Source: Lotus japonicus
Taxonomy: Eukaryota > Streptophyta > Magnoliopsida > Fabales > Fabaceae
Assembly: GCF_012489685.1 (NCBI RefSeq)
Contig: NC_080044.1
Coordinates: forward strand, 73,084,732 to 73,148,731
Reading direction: 5' to 3'
Length of the DNA: 64,000 nucleotides
Shown here: positions 12,772-25,414 of the stretch, piece after piece
How the letters are laid out: each line of letters begins with the position of its first letter
How positions within the stretch are numbered: position 1 is the first letter of the stretch
Notes under the pieces: generated by a model
What the model saw: the letters and a program-made list of their open reading frames with translations, nothing else
Databases searched by the model: none
What the model was told of the DNA's origin: nothing
Program-made: the position numbers and the translations under genes

Positions 12772-13336
12772 TACAACATAATGTTAGTAATCTGCACTCT
12801 GTTGTATTTATTTAACTTCTTGATTCTTATAATGGTTTCAATCTGATTAAATTACAGTACAAGAAGCGATAGAAGAGAGACATGATTTTTATCCACCACC
12901 TTGACAACCTTGAAGGAGGACCCATAGGATTTAATCTGTGATATGGTGAATATGTTTTCAGTCTTCTATTGAAGTCATTAACCAAAATAGCAAGCATATT
13001 TGGTTTTCTTGTTTTGATCTTTTGGGGTTTCTGAGTTGAATTGATCCTCACTACACAGAACTAAAAGCAAAGAAAAGAAGACTTTGTATTTTCTTCATCT
13101 AATATGGTGATTGCAACCAGTTTGGATAGCAAAATAGTTCCCAACTAGGTTTCTGGGTTAATTTTCTAGGTTTAGTTGTTAAATTTCTAGGATAACTAGG
13201 AGGGTGAGAGAGAGGTTTAGATTTTAATTTAAGATTATGTTTTGGAAATTAGGAGTGAATTGAATGTTTCAATTTAATAGCTAAACTAGAAGTTAAATAA
13301 ATAAAATATAGTGCAGCTTATAAGCATTACATTGTA

Positions 13337-13391
13337 TAGCTCTGCTGGTAAAGGACATGTTTTGCCACTCTTATGTCCCTGTTTCGAATCC
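13337..13391 (+). repeat. tRNA-like A-box/B-box segment in the right MULE arm
   Basis: TAGCTCTGCTGG (13337-13348) and GTTTCGAATCC (13381-13391) mirror the pair in the left arm. The A-box copy here is closer to the TRGCNNAGYNGG consensus. A short T tract follows the B box (from about 13402), as in many Pol III terminators. Confidence 0.55.
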
Positions 13392-14664
13392 CACCCATAC
13401 CTTTTTTTTGAAAAATGGTGAATTTAACGAATTTAACACGGGGACTAAATTGTCTACATTTATCATATTCAGGGACTAAATTGCCTAATGTGATCCACGT
13501 CAACATTTAACCATCCATGTCAGCATTTAACAGCCGCATCATCTCCGTTAGTTGACTAAAATTAACGGAGGGACTAACGTGAATGACTTTTGGCACATTC
13601 AAGGACCGCGGGAGACATTTTAGAAGTTTAGGGACCAACTTGAAGGCGGTTGACACATTCAAGGACCAACTTGGCTATTTACCCATTATCCCCGTGATTG
13701 ATTGAGGAAGGACACATTTCATTTCATGATAATAAAACAAATAAAAGAAGAAAGCAACGGGTTCAATCATGGGCTCCTATTTAACCAAAAAAATAAAAAA
13801 AATACATGGACACTTTCTTTTCCTCTTCTCTTTTATATATGTCCATTCTGAGTGATTTTAGAGGCAAACGACAAAGTTGGCCCAACAGGCTCCAATAATA
13901 AAAATCGATGTCACAATTACATAGTTATGATGTAATCAAAGTAGTGTTATTATGCTTATACATAACGAAAAATGATTTTTTATACATTTTTATTTGAGAA
14001 CTTAAGAGTTTAAAAAATCATATGAATTAAGAATAAATACACCTTTATTTATACTATTCATAAACAAACTCATTCATAAATTTAATTAGCAAATTTAAGG
14101 TGTATATTACAAGAAGTTACGTCCTCATAAAAAAATTATAATATAATATGTGTATTTGTACACTAAACAAGAAACATATCAAGATTTCTCTGTGTTTAGT
14201 AATACCAAGAACTATATTTTAAAGAAAAATGTTAGAACTTGCAAAATGAAACAACAATGAATGGAAGTTAAGCCCATTATCCCTCCTGGTTACCTCTGTA
14301 TCTGAAAAGGCTTTGTTCCATTTCTAGTTTGGTTTTTGGTACATGACTGAAGAACAAAAGGAGCCGAGGTAACTAGATGAGATTTTAATTTGTTAACATG
14401 ATTTGAAGTAGGACTATTACTTCGTATATTGCATTTTTATTTTCAATTTTCCATCATGTATTATCCACTTGTAAAACTCAATTAGTATTTTCAGGTGCAT
14501 CAAGTTTGAATATAAAACTGAAATACTCTAATGAGGCTCTAATTTCCCCCACTCTTCTGAGCACAGAGAAACTACATGGAAAGAGAGAAGGCAGTTTGAA
14601 TTAAAAATTTCATGGAATAGACATAGGCTGATCACTGATGAACACAGCTACAATTCATTATTCT

Positions 14665-17600
14665 TCAAAATGGGATTTGCGCACCTGCGGATGAAGTTGC
14701 AGTTCCACCATCCAACTCGAGCTTCCTTGTCATTTCATGTGATTGCCCTAGCTACAATAAATCTTATCTACACTTCCTTTTCTAATGAATCACCATCATG
14801 TTCTCTACTCAGACACTGCAATGAGTTTCCAGAAACAAATTAGGTCCAATTAGGGGCATGTAAACACAATTTACCTCCAATTAGCAGCTGTATATTAAAC
14901 ATGCCGAGTCCATTAGTGAACAAAATGAAAGAAAGACAACATGTAAAGGAGAACACTAGTATAATTGAAATCCGAAGTAGATTATTCTATGAAATACAAA
15001 CATCGTGCTCATCAGTTGAAAATCATGAGACTTCATTTTAGATAGCAATGCATAAGTTTTCGTTGGTTACTTTGTGCGAGGTGCATCAATAGAAAATATA
15101 TTTAAGGTGTAAATGCATCTTTTATTTGATGGCTGATATAATATGCATTTATGAATGATGCACCAAGTCAGGTTGTACCTTGAAACAAAAATAATGCAAT
15201 TTAGAGGCACCTTGAAGAGATTTTTCGAAGTCCTCCAGCTGACGCATGAAACCAGAGTTGGGCGCTGCTTGGGGTCGTTTACTCTTTACATGTTTCAAAG
15301 CTTCAGATAAACTCATTCCAAGAGTCTTCATCAGATATGCCACAATGATTGTAACACTGGAAGATGGAAACAAATTAGGAACAATTTTTCCCAGTTCATC
15401 TGATGAAAAGGGAATCAATCAAATGAACAAAAAACATACATATTTTTTCAAGTTCCGATATGAACATAGTTAGTAAAATGCTGGTCAATGAGATAGTTTA
15501 TCATTCTTAAAATTAAAGCTACATCCCTAACTCTCCATTATACAGATGTTAAGAAATTACAGGTCTAGCTCAATTCTTAACAATGTAAAAAACCAAAAAT
15601 TGGATAGAGTTAAAACAAAAAAATTGAACTCAACAAAATCATATCACTAATTTTCAAGACTACAATGAGATTTGTCAGTTCCATATGAAACAATTTGACA
15701 TTAGCTCAACGAATATATCCAAAGTTCTACATACCATCACACCTATATTATTGCAATTCTTGTTAAAAACTTCATTACAACAAGTTACAGGAAATATTAT
15801 TATATAACTATACATGAAAAGATAAATACAAGCAAAATAAAGACTAATGTCATGCCCGGTAGAGTCTGTTATAAAATTATCTAAGATTTCCAAACTGTAC
15901 AGCTAAAACATGTTATTTTCACATGTGCCATTTTCTATTTCATTACTGTTTAGGAGTCAGCATCCAGAAGTCATTGGTTAAGTAGGACTTCAAGAAACCT
16001 AATTGATATTCCTATAAGCTAAATGCAGCTCCAGGCTGCTTGAGAAACAACAAGCCAGAAGTTTAAACCAAACAAAAAAGGAATGAAATGATTAAGACAT
16101 GAGACGGGCTTCAAAGTTATTTTGAGACACTTGTCTACAGAAAAAAATTCTTCACAAAGAACAGGACATGACCCCATGTAAGCAAAGGGAGAGAGATAGG
16201 AATACAGAAACTTACCTCCTTGATCTTCCAGCATAACAATGAACCAGAACAGCTCCACCTTGACTTTTGGCTTCATTAATGAAATCAAAACACTTGTGGA
16301 AATATTTTTTTAAGTTGACATCTTCTCTGTCAGCAACTGCTCCAATTTTCCAGCAACATCATAACTTCAGTATGCATGCAGTACTAGATGCTAAACAAAC
16401 TTATGAGGAAAATAAGCACCATGCACTCAAGTTTATTCAGTAATTTGATTACAATCAATAGAATGATAAAGAGCCTTTATTACAAGCAACAACTGTGCAG
16501 TCTCCTTTAATAGAACACATACTATGAATCAGTCAGAAGGCAATTGACATTCTGTGACTGTGATGATAACATCTATCATAGAGCTATCTGGTTATACAAA
16601 ATACAATAACTGAGATACAATTTTGACGGCAACTGCATGTTAAACTGTTGAAATCCAAAGCATACACTTCTAGGTTAGCAAACAGAACTGCTGTTCTAAC
16701 TTCTAAAGTACACAAATATTCATGGCAACGGAGCGGCGAAGGGACAGTTTTGCTCTCAACCTGAGCCCACTTTTTCTAACCACACCTAAACCTATCCCTA
16801 TCCTTGCGGCGATGTAAAGTAGGTACTCAATCCTGACCGCCATTAAGGTAAGGGATACCAATCCCGGCCTTGTTCCCTATTCTTTTGCTTATTATCACTG
16901 ATATAATCTTTAAATACATTATATATCAATGAGAATCCAACTCAAGTAACACATAGGAATGGATATTGAGAACCTTAAAATAGTAAAAAAAAATGGTAAC
17001 CAAATCATACTTTCTAAAATAGGGAGATAACTGATAACATCAATTAAATGATTTATTTAATATTATAATTTAACTATTAGGATGTTGGGTTTGGGTTTCA
17101 TGAAGATAAATACTTCCAAACCCCGCCTCCGACATTTATATTCAGGGAAAACCAGCCCTGATCTTAGTAAATACTTCAATTCCAGCCACAATTTTAGTCC
17201 CGTTTACGGTGAATTCAATTACTAGTCATGAAGAAGCCCCACAAAATCAAAAGCTCACCAAAATCCAATCAACACAACATGACACTCATCAATGTCAAAA
17301 CCAGCTCCTAGATGATCACAACTGATGAAAACCAAAAACCAACAAGAAATCCAAAGCAAACTTGGTTCAAGGAAAACAACATTACCATCAATAGTTTTGT
17401 AGACAAAATCCCCAGGATGTGGAGGTGCCAATTTACCAGCCACTGTCAAAACGTGAGTAACATTGACCTTTTTCAAAGCATCCTTGTTGTTAGCTGTGCC
17501 AATCGAACCCAAAAAGAGACCCTGCGAAATGCAAAACAGTAACAGTAACAGCGGAGAAAACTCAGAGAATGCAGTGAATCGAAGTAGAAAGGTACCTCGT

Positions 17601-17733
17601 GAATTTTGCAAGGAGTATCGTCCTCTTTGAGGATTCTGGTAGCGTTCATGGCACGCAAAAGAGCAATCGCTTTTTCCTTTATTGATTCATGGGTTTCTGA
17701 GGTTGTCGCCATTGTTGTTGATTCTTCAGACAA
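14665..17733 (-). CDS. DSPTP1: Dual-specificity protein phosphatase (DsPTP1 type)
   Basis: Exons on the minus strand are 17596-17733, 17386-17521, 16216-16336, 15211-15356 and 14665-14747, giving 207 residues; all introns are GT-AG and frames join. The catalytic loop HCYAGRSR (Cys125, Arg131, completed by Ser132 across the exon 3/4 junction) and the general-acid Asp94 in VADREDVNL are present. The family removes phosphate from both Tyr and Ser/Thr; the Arabidopsis relative acts on MAP kinases, so a MAPK-damping role is the family-based expectation. The first ATG is used; a second Met at residue 8 is possible. The last exon is inferred: reading through instead would add about 18 other residues after SLQG. 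The protein is a lone small catalytic domain. Confidence 0.9.
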
Positions 17734-17801
17734 GAAATCGAATTGCCATGAATGAATTTAATTCAACACTCGCGACAGCAATGATAATCATCATTCGTTT
17801 G

Positions 17802-17834
17802 TTTTTTTTTTTTTTTGTTGTTGTTGTTGTTGTG
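17802..17834. repeat. Poly(T) followed by (TTG)n microsatellite
   Basis: A run of T is followed by about six TTG units, about 70 bp upstream of the phosphatase start codon, in its likely 5' UTR or promoter. Confidence 0.85.
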
Positions 17835-18001
17835 AAACAAGTGACTTTGTTTTGGGCTCAGCTAGAACGGGCCAAATAAAAATAAAGGAAAATGTTGTGT
17901 TTACACTTCATGGATCTACGATATAGGAAAAGAAGACTAAGAAATAGTAAGAGATATATGATGGGTGATGCGAAAAGAAAAGAAGAGAGGAAAGAAGAAA
18001 A

Positions 18002-18325
18002 ACATAGTTCTAGATCAACCGTCAAAGACATTGCCCAACGGAGGCTCTAAGCTTCAGCCAACACTAGAGAAAGAATGCGAATAAGGAACACCTCTTTGTG
18101 AGTGTCCCGTGCTACCATACAAAGACCAGCTACTCCAAGCGAACTAACCGACGCGTCATTGTTAATTTTGATCACCCCAACAATTGGTCTCTTCCGCTTT
18201 GAGTCTTCCACCATTGTTGGATGCTGGACGGGAATTGGAGCTGCAGGCAACCATCGCAAGGACTCTGCTCGTTGTAATGCGGCCACGCAAGAGAAGCAAC
18301 GCCCATCAAAAGTCAACCATCGCAA
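18002..18325 (-). pseudogene. RNase H-domain fragment, probably LINE-derived
   Basis: The minus strand reads as the N-terminal half of a plant retroelement RNase H domain: VIKINNDASV, then a Gly-rich strand and VARDTHKEV, then LVLAEA. A stop codon follows directly, after which the frame continues as SLRWAMSLTVDLEL, which also fits the domain (AEA-x-SL-x-WA). The first catalytic Asp survives in NNDAS. There is no complete domain and an internal stop, so this is a decayed relic. Confidence 0.6.
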
Positions 18326-18528
18326 GGAAGTTGTTTAAGCTCATAAAAACAAACTTGTGGCACGTTACAACTAACAAAAAGTTCTAACTTGTTAAGGTTA
18401 ATTTAATAACTTGCCTTGATGCATACTTATAGGTGGCTAGAATGATTTTCACACACTAGGCCTCCTCATTCGTGGCTAGGGTAAATAGAATATTATTGAC
18501 ATTTTCAAACAATAAATGTGAAATAACG

Positions 18529-18539
18529 CCCCCCCCCCC
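18529..18539. repeat. C11 homopolymer
   Basis: Eleven consecutive C bases lie in otherwise AT-rich DNA, 75 bp upstream of the Helitron start. Confidence 0.9.
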
Positions 18540-18860
18540 AACAATCTTAATACCAATCAAAAAAGACGAATTGATATATATTTTTTAATAAGAGGCGACA
18601 AAATTTCATCACATCTATCTATAATCTATAATCTATAATCTATATAAAAGCAGAGTTTCTGCAGCCTTGAGGGCAAAAAAGTCGTTCAACAATTTATTTC
18701 AAAAACTATGAAAGTTGGGCATGGATATTTTGGTAAAAAAACATTTTATTTCCCTTAGATTCAATCTCAGGCGTTTGATTGACAAAGATTTGGGTTTTTA
18801 ATTCCATCCGTTTCACTTTTCCATTCCAACTGAAACGCATTTCATTTCACCTCTCTCACG

Positions 18861-19340
18861 TTATTCTTCCGTTTCTTTTCTCACCCCTTTATCATTCGGA
18901 TCCTTCTCCTTCTCTGAAGCTCCATAACAAAAAAACATACGACTAAGATTCACCAGAGCAGAGCCGTGCGAGAGAGAGAGGGTCCAGCCGAAGAGATGAG
19001 GTCGTGCGGCACTGGGTGAGACAGCGGAGGAGCTCCGATCTGGTGCGACCCGCCGCTGTTTCGACGGCAAAAGTTGGTGTGCTTGGTCTGTAGAAAAAGG
19101 AATGAACGAACGAAATGGAAGATAGGAATGCTCACACCTGCGATGAAGATGGCGTTGTTGTGATAAGTCTGCAGAGAGGGTGCGAAATTGAATGAGTGTG
19201 CAGAGAGGGTGAGAAACGTGAAAGACATAAATCAAATTGGAAATTGGAGAGTTCCTATGGTTTTTTGTTTCGGACGGTGCGTTTTGTTTTCCCCCAATCT
19301 CTGCAATGTCCCTTATTTTCCTTTTTCTCACTGATTTCAC
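18861..19340 (-). other. Open frame of 159 codons in the Helitron, coding status uncertain
   Basis: This is the longest frame in the Helitron. It is rich in Ser, Arg and His and matches no domain I recognise. It lies on the strand opposite to the Helitron sense, just inside the 5' end, where the plus strand looks like a promoter and 5' UTR. It may be a chance frame. I give no function. Confidence 0.2.
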
Positions 19341-20823
19341 TTTGTTGAATTGGATTCCGCTCTATTTCAACTCAGGTGAGGTGGGTATGATCAATTTCCT
19401 TCTTTTCTGAAAGCTGCAAAGTCATTTCAACCAATGCCCCCTATAACATCGCCGGATACCGTTAACGATTTCGCCAGTTATTCCGCTGCAATTGGGAATC
19501 ACTCTAAGAACCAACACAGTATGGTAACCGACTCTTTCTCTCATTTTCTTATTGAATGTTTAGGGATCCAATCTTTCTCTCTGCCTCAGTTTATTTTCTT
19601 ACCTGGGTTTTCTTATCAGTATGCTTTTGACTTGAATTTATGTGATTATTAGAGGAAGAGGTCTCTTCCAGCACGAGAACTTCGATTTCAGACTAATCTC
19701 TAATTTTTTGCTTTTCTGGTGCAATTTCAGTTCTGTCGCTTATGTTACGGGCACCACTGATTCCGTCTTGGATTTTTTGCTCCTCCACTTTTGTGCGCCT
19801 TGGCTGGGCTCATCTGTGTGTTAGGTTTATTTCTCTTTAACTTTTTGATTGTTCTTCTGTGATTATCTTCTTCCTCCTGATACATATTTTCCTTAGTTTA
19901 GGAGCGTTAGGTGGACTTCTCATTTCCGCGGTGAAGGTTCATTTGTTCATCTCAAATTTGTTTATTTGATTCATCTGAACTGTCACCCATGCTTGCATTT
20001 TGGGTTTGAATTGAATGGATGTTTTATGCTTTTGTGTTTTTCTATTTTTGGGGTTTACTCAAGCTATAAACACAATTCGTTTGCTGATGCGTAAGTTTGA
20101 AGGAAGAAATAATATGACCTGCATGTTTGATGGATTCTTTTGTTTCAAAAATTTCGATTCAAATCCCTTAATGTCCTCAATTAACCATCCTTTTCTCCAA
20201 ACATTTTATTTTTTCTGCATAGATAAACTCACACTGTTGCCTTGATTTTTCTCTTCGCATCTATTAATTTCTTTCATTTATAATTATGTGGCTATGTTGG
20301 CTGAAAATATGGTTTGATTCCTTCATAGCAAAGCCAAGCTCTCCCAGGTCTGACAATGACCGGAAGTGGAAGGAGTAAGGTATAGGGGTTTTTGCCCGAT
20401 GATGGGAGGTAGTTGCATGATTGAAAATTTTCTTCAAATTTTCTGAAGCAGTCAAGTTCACTTCTTCCTGTATTGGTTAAATTCAAGTTTTTTCATTTTT
20501 AATTTTATCTTTCTTCCCAATTCAATTTCTTATTTATTCTTGAATTTATTTGAAATCTGATCATGTGTGTGGAAAAGGCATATATGTTAAACAACTTCTT
20601 ATATTCTCAGTTCAATTTTTTTAATTGTGATTGTTGTTTCTTTCTCCTTTAAAATTGGATTTCATGTGTTAGAAAACCTCACACTAATTCGAGTGATTAT
20701 TTCTTTTCGTAGTGTGTTCTGTGACAGCAACACAAGAGGTATCACCACAGCTTTTCCTGTTAAGCGCCTCTTCTGTAAGGTTTGTTGTTGCAGACCAAGC
20801 TTCCTTTACAATTTACATTTCTG

Positions 20824-20901
20824 ATGGCATCCATTACCTTGAATAATTTAATATACAGATGTAAGAAGTGCAAAAATATGGTCCATAAGGTGTGTGCATA
20901 G
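20824..20901 (+). other. 25-codon Cys/His-rich frame in the Helitron
   Basis: The frame opens at ATG 20824 and stops at TAG 20899. Its end reads RCKKCKNMVHKVCA, that is C-x2-C-x4-H-x2-C, the spacing of the C-terminal half of a C1-type zinc finger. An AG dinucleotide inside the frame could be a splice acceptor, which would make it an exon end of a captured gene. The motif is short and could be coincidental. It is not a retroviral zinc knuckle, which has H-x4-C. Confidence 0.3.
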
Positions 20902-23710
20902 TTCATTATTTGTCAAATCTTACCTTCCATAACCCATCACTGGCTAATATAACAAACTCTGCATCATCATCTATCAGCTCCACTACCATATATATGGTTC
21001 TGAGCTCAAGTGTTTCTTTAGGCTCAAGTGTGGTTTTGAGCTCAGTTTCAACATATGCTCTCTTCACTACATCTCCAAGTTCAGTCCAAGAGTCAGGCTA
21101 CATTATGAAAAAAGAAAGGTACTAATACCTGAGGTATAGTTTTCTGCATTATTAATTCATCTTCACTTCAATACTTTTTCCTGCAAGCAACACACTCATT
21201 TCAAAAGTTTCACAGATGAAAACTCAACAAACACCGGCAATTTATCCACCCATGTTAGCTTCGGGACTATTTAAGCAAGGTACTAATAGCTCTACCCATA
21301 TTTGTTGTTATTATAGTTTCAGTTTTCTAATTGCCATTTTCAAATTTTGGAAAGTATGAAAAAGTATAAGTTGAAATTGTCTAACACTGTTCTGTCATCT
21401 TCTATGTCTCTGTAGCATTTTGATTAACTACAATTGAATCACTTTTGCTGGTCCGGGGTTGACCAAGTTCAAGTCATGGCTATTTGGGCTTATGGTTTAT
21501 TTGGTGTTGAACTATTCTCATTGTAGTGTGGTTCTAAATATGTCTCAGATTTTTTTATAATGGCAAAGCTGTGAAGTTCTAAATATCTTTCTCTATTAAT
21601 TATATTCCCTTTCAGCTATATTTAAAGACTTGATAGTATCATTTTCATTTTTATCTTATTCTAGGAAACCCATTCGAGAAAGTGACTTTGAATCTGCTAC
21701 AGAGAAAAGCCAGCAGTCGCCATTGTCATGAAAGAAAAGAAAAGGGATGCTTCTAAGGTAACATGAACTTGCCACTTCATTCAAGTACAGTTGTTTATTG
21801 TATTTCATATTGGCTTAGGATGTGCTATTATTGGTTCTCCATTTAAATAGACTCAAACATTCAATCAAATAGAGGTACTCAAACTTTCAATCAAGAATGG
21901 GAAGAACATGTGAATTTCGCCTCTGCATTGGCTAGCAATTCATTCCAAGAATAGCTTCCTTCAACTACTCTCAGAACCGAGGGAAGTGGAACTATTATGC
22001 TCAAAACTACCAGCAATCCAATAGCACTTTCTCATGATGGTGCAAATACTAAAGGGTTCTAAATTTGATAACATTTCTTTGCTTTTTTCTGTTCCTCTTT
22101 TCTTTTTAAGTTGGGAGCTAGGTCTATGTAAATCACATTCCTTTTTCATTGCAAATGAATTGCACCTGATGCAGATTTCAGTTTGGATTTCTATTTGTTA
22201 GTTAGCTTATGAAGGAAATATTCTTTGTCATTTGTATATTTATTTTCTAGCCAATTTTGCATATTTCTATCCCTCCTTCTTCAATATATAAGTTGCCTTT
22301 CATTATTTCTTAGTTTTTATTATTTATTTGTCTTGATGCTAAAGATAAGTTTTTATTCATTGTTTTTCTTTATCAAATAATGGCTGAATTAAAAGTTATG
22401 TGCACATGTAAATTAATTTTTTATTGGTAACATAAATAATGCATTTAAAAGTTAGTGGTGAACCTTTTTCAATTCCTTAACTTATATTAATTGCTATTAA
22501 AAACGGCTAATGGTTGAAATTTGAAATAAAATTGTAACTGAAAGTCAAATGTTAATTAGCCTACTTAACTTTTGTTTTGAGTAAGTGAAAAAATAATTAA
22601 GATTCTAATAAATTTTATATGAATGTCATTAACATTCAAATTCCTCAATGAGTAGTTTTTTTTTTCCTATTTTATTATTTAGAACACAATCCCATAAGTT
22701 CAATCATTATAATATTTATGAACTTAATATGATTGATATACCCCAGTGTATTATTAACGGATCACAATCCAAGAAAATGAAAATATCAGGTGCACTTTGA
22801 GTGGATCAGTCTCTCTAAATCCCAATCTAAATTTCAATCTTGGAAAATATCGAGTGCATTTTTTTAAAATATTTATAGTTCATTTTTTTTAAATTAAATT
22901 TTTGTTGTATTTTATTTTCTTCAATTCACAAATAAAATGAAATAGTATGTTAAGATTTTTTATTTTATAAATTATAATCTATATAATAATAGAAAGTATA
23001 TGTGAAAGGTTTTTATGTCATTATTAGGCACTCCAAAGTTGGTTTTATTTGTAATATTTAATGTTATAACTTTTTTTTTCCGAAAACTGTAACTATGACC
23101 CCCTTTCATATGGGTAAACTATACAGCAAATAATATGTAACTAATATGCTTTTTAAAGACATTTTTATCAATTTATTTAGTTTAATACCTTACATTTTGA
23201 TTTAACAGTTTAAGACCTCCCATTAATGTCCAGCTGCTACATCCTTATTCTATTTTAAACAAGGTTATTATTATTTAGTTCATATCAGTTATGAAATTCA
23301 ATATGACACATATAAATTAGTTTGGATTTACATAATTATTAATTGAATAATAACTAATAATAATATTAGTCTTTAGCAACCCTTTCTCCTACTCTAAATT
23401 TTTTAATTCACTACCCATTAAATTAGAAATTTAATATTAATTATAGAACTCCACAGGTCATGGTGAATTATTTTGGATTTATATTAATATTAATATTAAT
23501 CATTAACATTACATTTGAGATATGAATGCTTAAATAAATATTGAACTTCTTTCCGATGTACAAAAAATATATTGAACTAACCCTTTGACCTTCACCAATT
23601 TTTGTTTTTACGATCATTATTAATATTAGCTACACACTCAATAATGAGGTTAATATCAGTTTTTCATAGGACTTCATAAGTTACTTAGGAGTAATTAAAA
23701 TCATGATTAA

Positions 23711-23870
23711 TATTTTTTTTGACAGCAAACAGAGCAATTCCTTCATTAACAAGAGACATAATATCTTTGAGTCTGAATACAAAATGGAGTGACACCCACC
23801 CAAATCCTATCTTCATGAACCAAAGAGAACCTAGACAAATCATGAGCTACCATGTTTGCACTCCAACCTA
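23711..23870 (-). mobile_element. 5'-truncated LINE tail with 9-bp TSD
   Basis: On the minus strand this reads as the last part of an RNase H domain (NMVAHDLSRFSLV, then a Trp and Val-Thr-Pro), stop codons, and a short A tract. It is flanked by CATGATTAA at 23702-23710 and 23871-23879. The insert is only about 160 bp, a severely 5'-truncated LINE copy. Confidence 0.65.
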
Positions 23871-24044
23871 CATGATTAAAAGAGAAAGATTGAAAACAAA
23901 CACACCAGATAATGAGGTTACTATCAGTTACAAAATTACATTAGAAGTGATAAATTATTTTGGTTTTATATTTTTTTGCTAATCAATTCTATTTGATAGT
24001 TTAATACTTTCCATCAATATCATGCTACATGCGTCTTCTATTTT

Positions 24045-24133
24045 TTTTGGTACATCGGAAAGATAAATTGCACTTGCCAGAAATCGAACCTGGATCTCCC
24101 CCTACCCAACCATATGTCCCCAGCTCCTACCAC
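24045..24133 (-). mobile_element. tRNA-derived SINE with 18-bp TSD
   Basis: A perfect 18-bp duplication ACATGCGTCTTCTATTTT (24027-24044 and 24134-24151) flanks an 89-bp insert. On the minus strand the insert starts GTGGTAGGAGCTGGGG (A-box-like), has GGTTCGATTTC (B box) and ends in a short A tract. tRNA-like promoter, small size and long TSD identify a SINE, probably mobilised by a LINE enzyme. Confidence 0.85.
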
Positions 24134-24214
24134 ACATGCGTCTTCTATTTTAAATGGGTTTAAATAATAATTTAATATTAATATTAATCTTTAAATGTTA
24201 AAGAGAGTGATTTT

Positions 24215-24395
24215 TTTTTCAAGAGAAAATATATCATGTATTGAGAGAACGGGGATTGAAATCCCAGGATACAATTGTATGAAGGTTTACAATTGTAGCA
24301 TGACTTACAGAAGTAACTACAAAACATAAAAGCAAGGAACAAACCTACAAAACAAGAACTACAGTGGGGTACAAGCAAACATGGTTCAATCTCTC
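24215..24395 (-). mobile_element. 5'-truncated retroposon, LINE 3' end, with 13-bp TSD
   Basis: AGAGAGTGATTTT at 24202-24214 recurs at 24396-24408. The minus-strand insert of 181 bp ends in an A tract after CTCTTG. It resembles a LINE 3' untranslated region; no coding domain remains. Confidence 0.75.
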
Positions 24396-25414
24396 AGAGA
24401 GTGATTTTATTATTACGCATGATATCAATGAAAAGATTGAAAACATTCTCACTGTCCCTTTTCCTTCAACTATATAAACATTAAATTAAATGGTTTTTAA
24501 TTGTATTAATTTTTTTATTATTTACCTCAAAAAAAAAAATTAAATGGACTTATTAATATTTAGTTCATATGAGTTAGGAACCCCATATGACACAAGTAAT
24601 TAGTTTTGATTTCTAAAATTATTAATTAGTTATAACCATTTCACTAACTCTTTCCCGTTCATATATAAACTGAGTTATTTGCATTGATTTTACAAAGACT
24701 CAAACTTTAAGTCATTTTACGGGCACATATAAGTGGGTGTATCATTTGTATAATTTACTTCTAGCCAATTTTGCATGTTTCTATCCCTCCTTCTTCAATA
24801 AAGAGTTGCCTTTCATTATTTCTTAGTTTTTATTATTTATTTATTGTCTTGATTTTTTTTTTGAAATTATTGTCTTGATGCTAAAGATAGGTTTTGATCT
24901 ATTGTTTTTCTGTATCTAATAATGGTTGAATTATTAAAAAAAATAATGTCCACATGTAAAATAATTTTTTATCGGTAACAAAAAAAATTCATTTAAAAGT
25001 TGGTGGTTTAAAAAAATTAATGTTTTTATTAATCTTTAAAAAGTTAATATCATTGATGAATTTTTATAGCCATAGGACATGATAAAATATTTCGAATTTA
25101 TAAAATATATAAAGATTAAATTAAGGATAAGATGCATATTGTGATTATGATTTTAGTAAGTCATTTAATTAAATTATAATAATGAGAATTTTATTATGAT
25201 TTTATTTTCACAAAATTAGTTACAGAAAAAATAGTTGTCACTGCGAACTTGGGTTGACACAAATGGTCATAAGTTTTGAGTTTAACTTTCATCTTCACAT
25301 AGATCGAGGGATTGAATCTCCATGCATCTAATAAAATCTCAATTTGTGGGCAACCCTCATCGGGGAGATTCCCAATGCCCCTACCCTAGAGTGAACCTCG
25401 GTTGGCCTTCCCAA

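Larger units (their letters stand above)
12435..13684. mobile_element. MULE (Mutator-like) with long TIRs and 10-bp TSD
   Basis: Two inverted arms of about 363 bp (12435-12797) and 373 bp (13312-13684) begin with GGGTAAATAGCCAAGTTGGTCC and match through most of their length. The element is flanked by a perfect 10-bp duplication ATTATCCCCG (12425-12434 and 13685-13694). Long TIRs and a 9-11-bp TSD are the hallmark of Mutator-like elements. The 0.5-kb centre has no transposase, so the 1.25-kb element is non-autonomous. Each arm carries a tRNA-like segment, described separately. Confidence 0.88.
22228..25008 (+). repeat. Direct duplication of a ~240-bp module within the Helitron block
   Basis: The segment at about 22228-22464 (opening TCATTTGTATA, with CTAGCCAATTTTGCAT further in) recurs at about 24742-25008 with substitutions and small indels. 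Other shorter modules are also repeated: TTTAGTTCATAT(C/G)AGTTA at about 23275 and 24560, AATGAGGTTA(A/C)TATCAGTT at about 23643 and 23913, and AGTTTAATAC(C/T)TT at about 23176 and 23998. The block grew partly by internal duplication. Confidence 0.75.
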
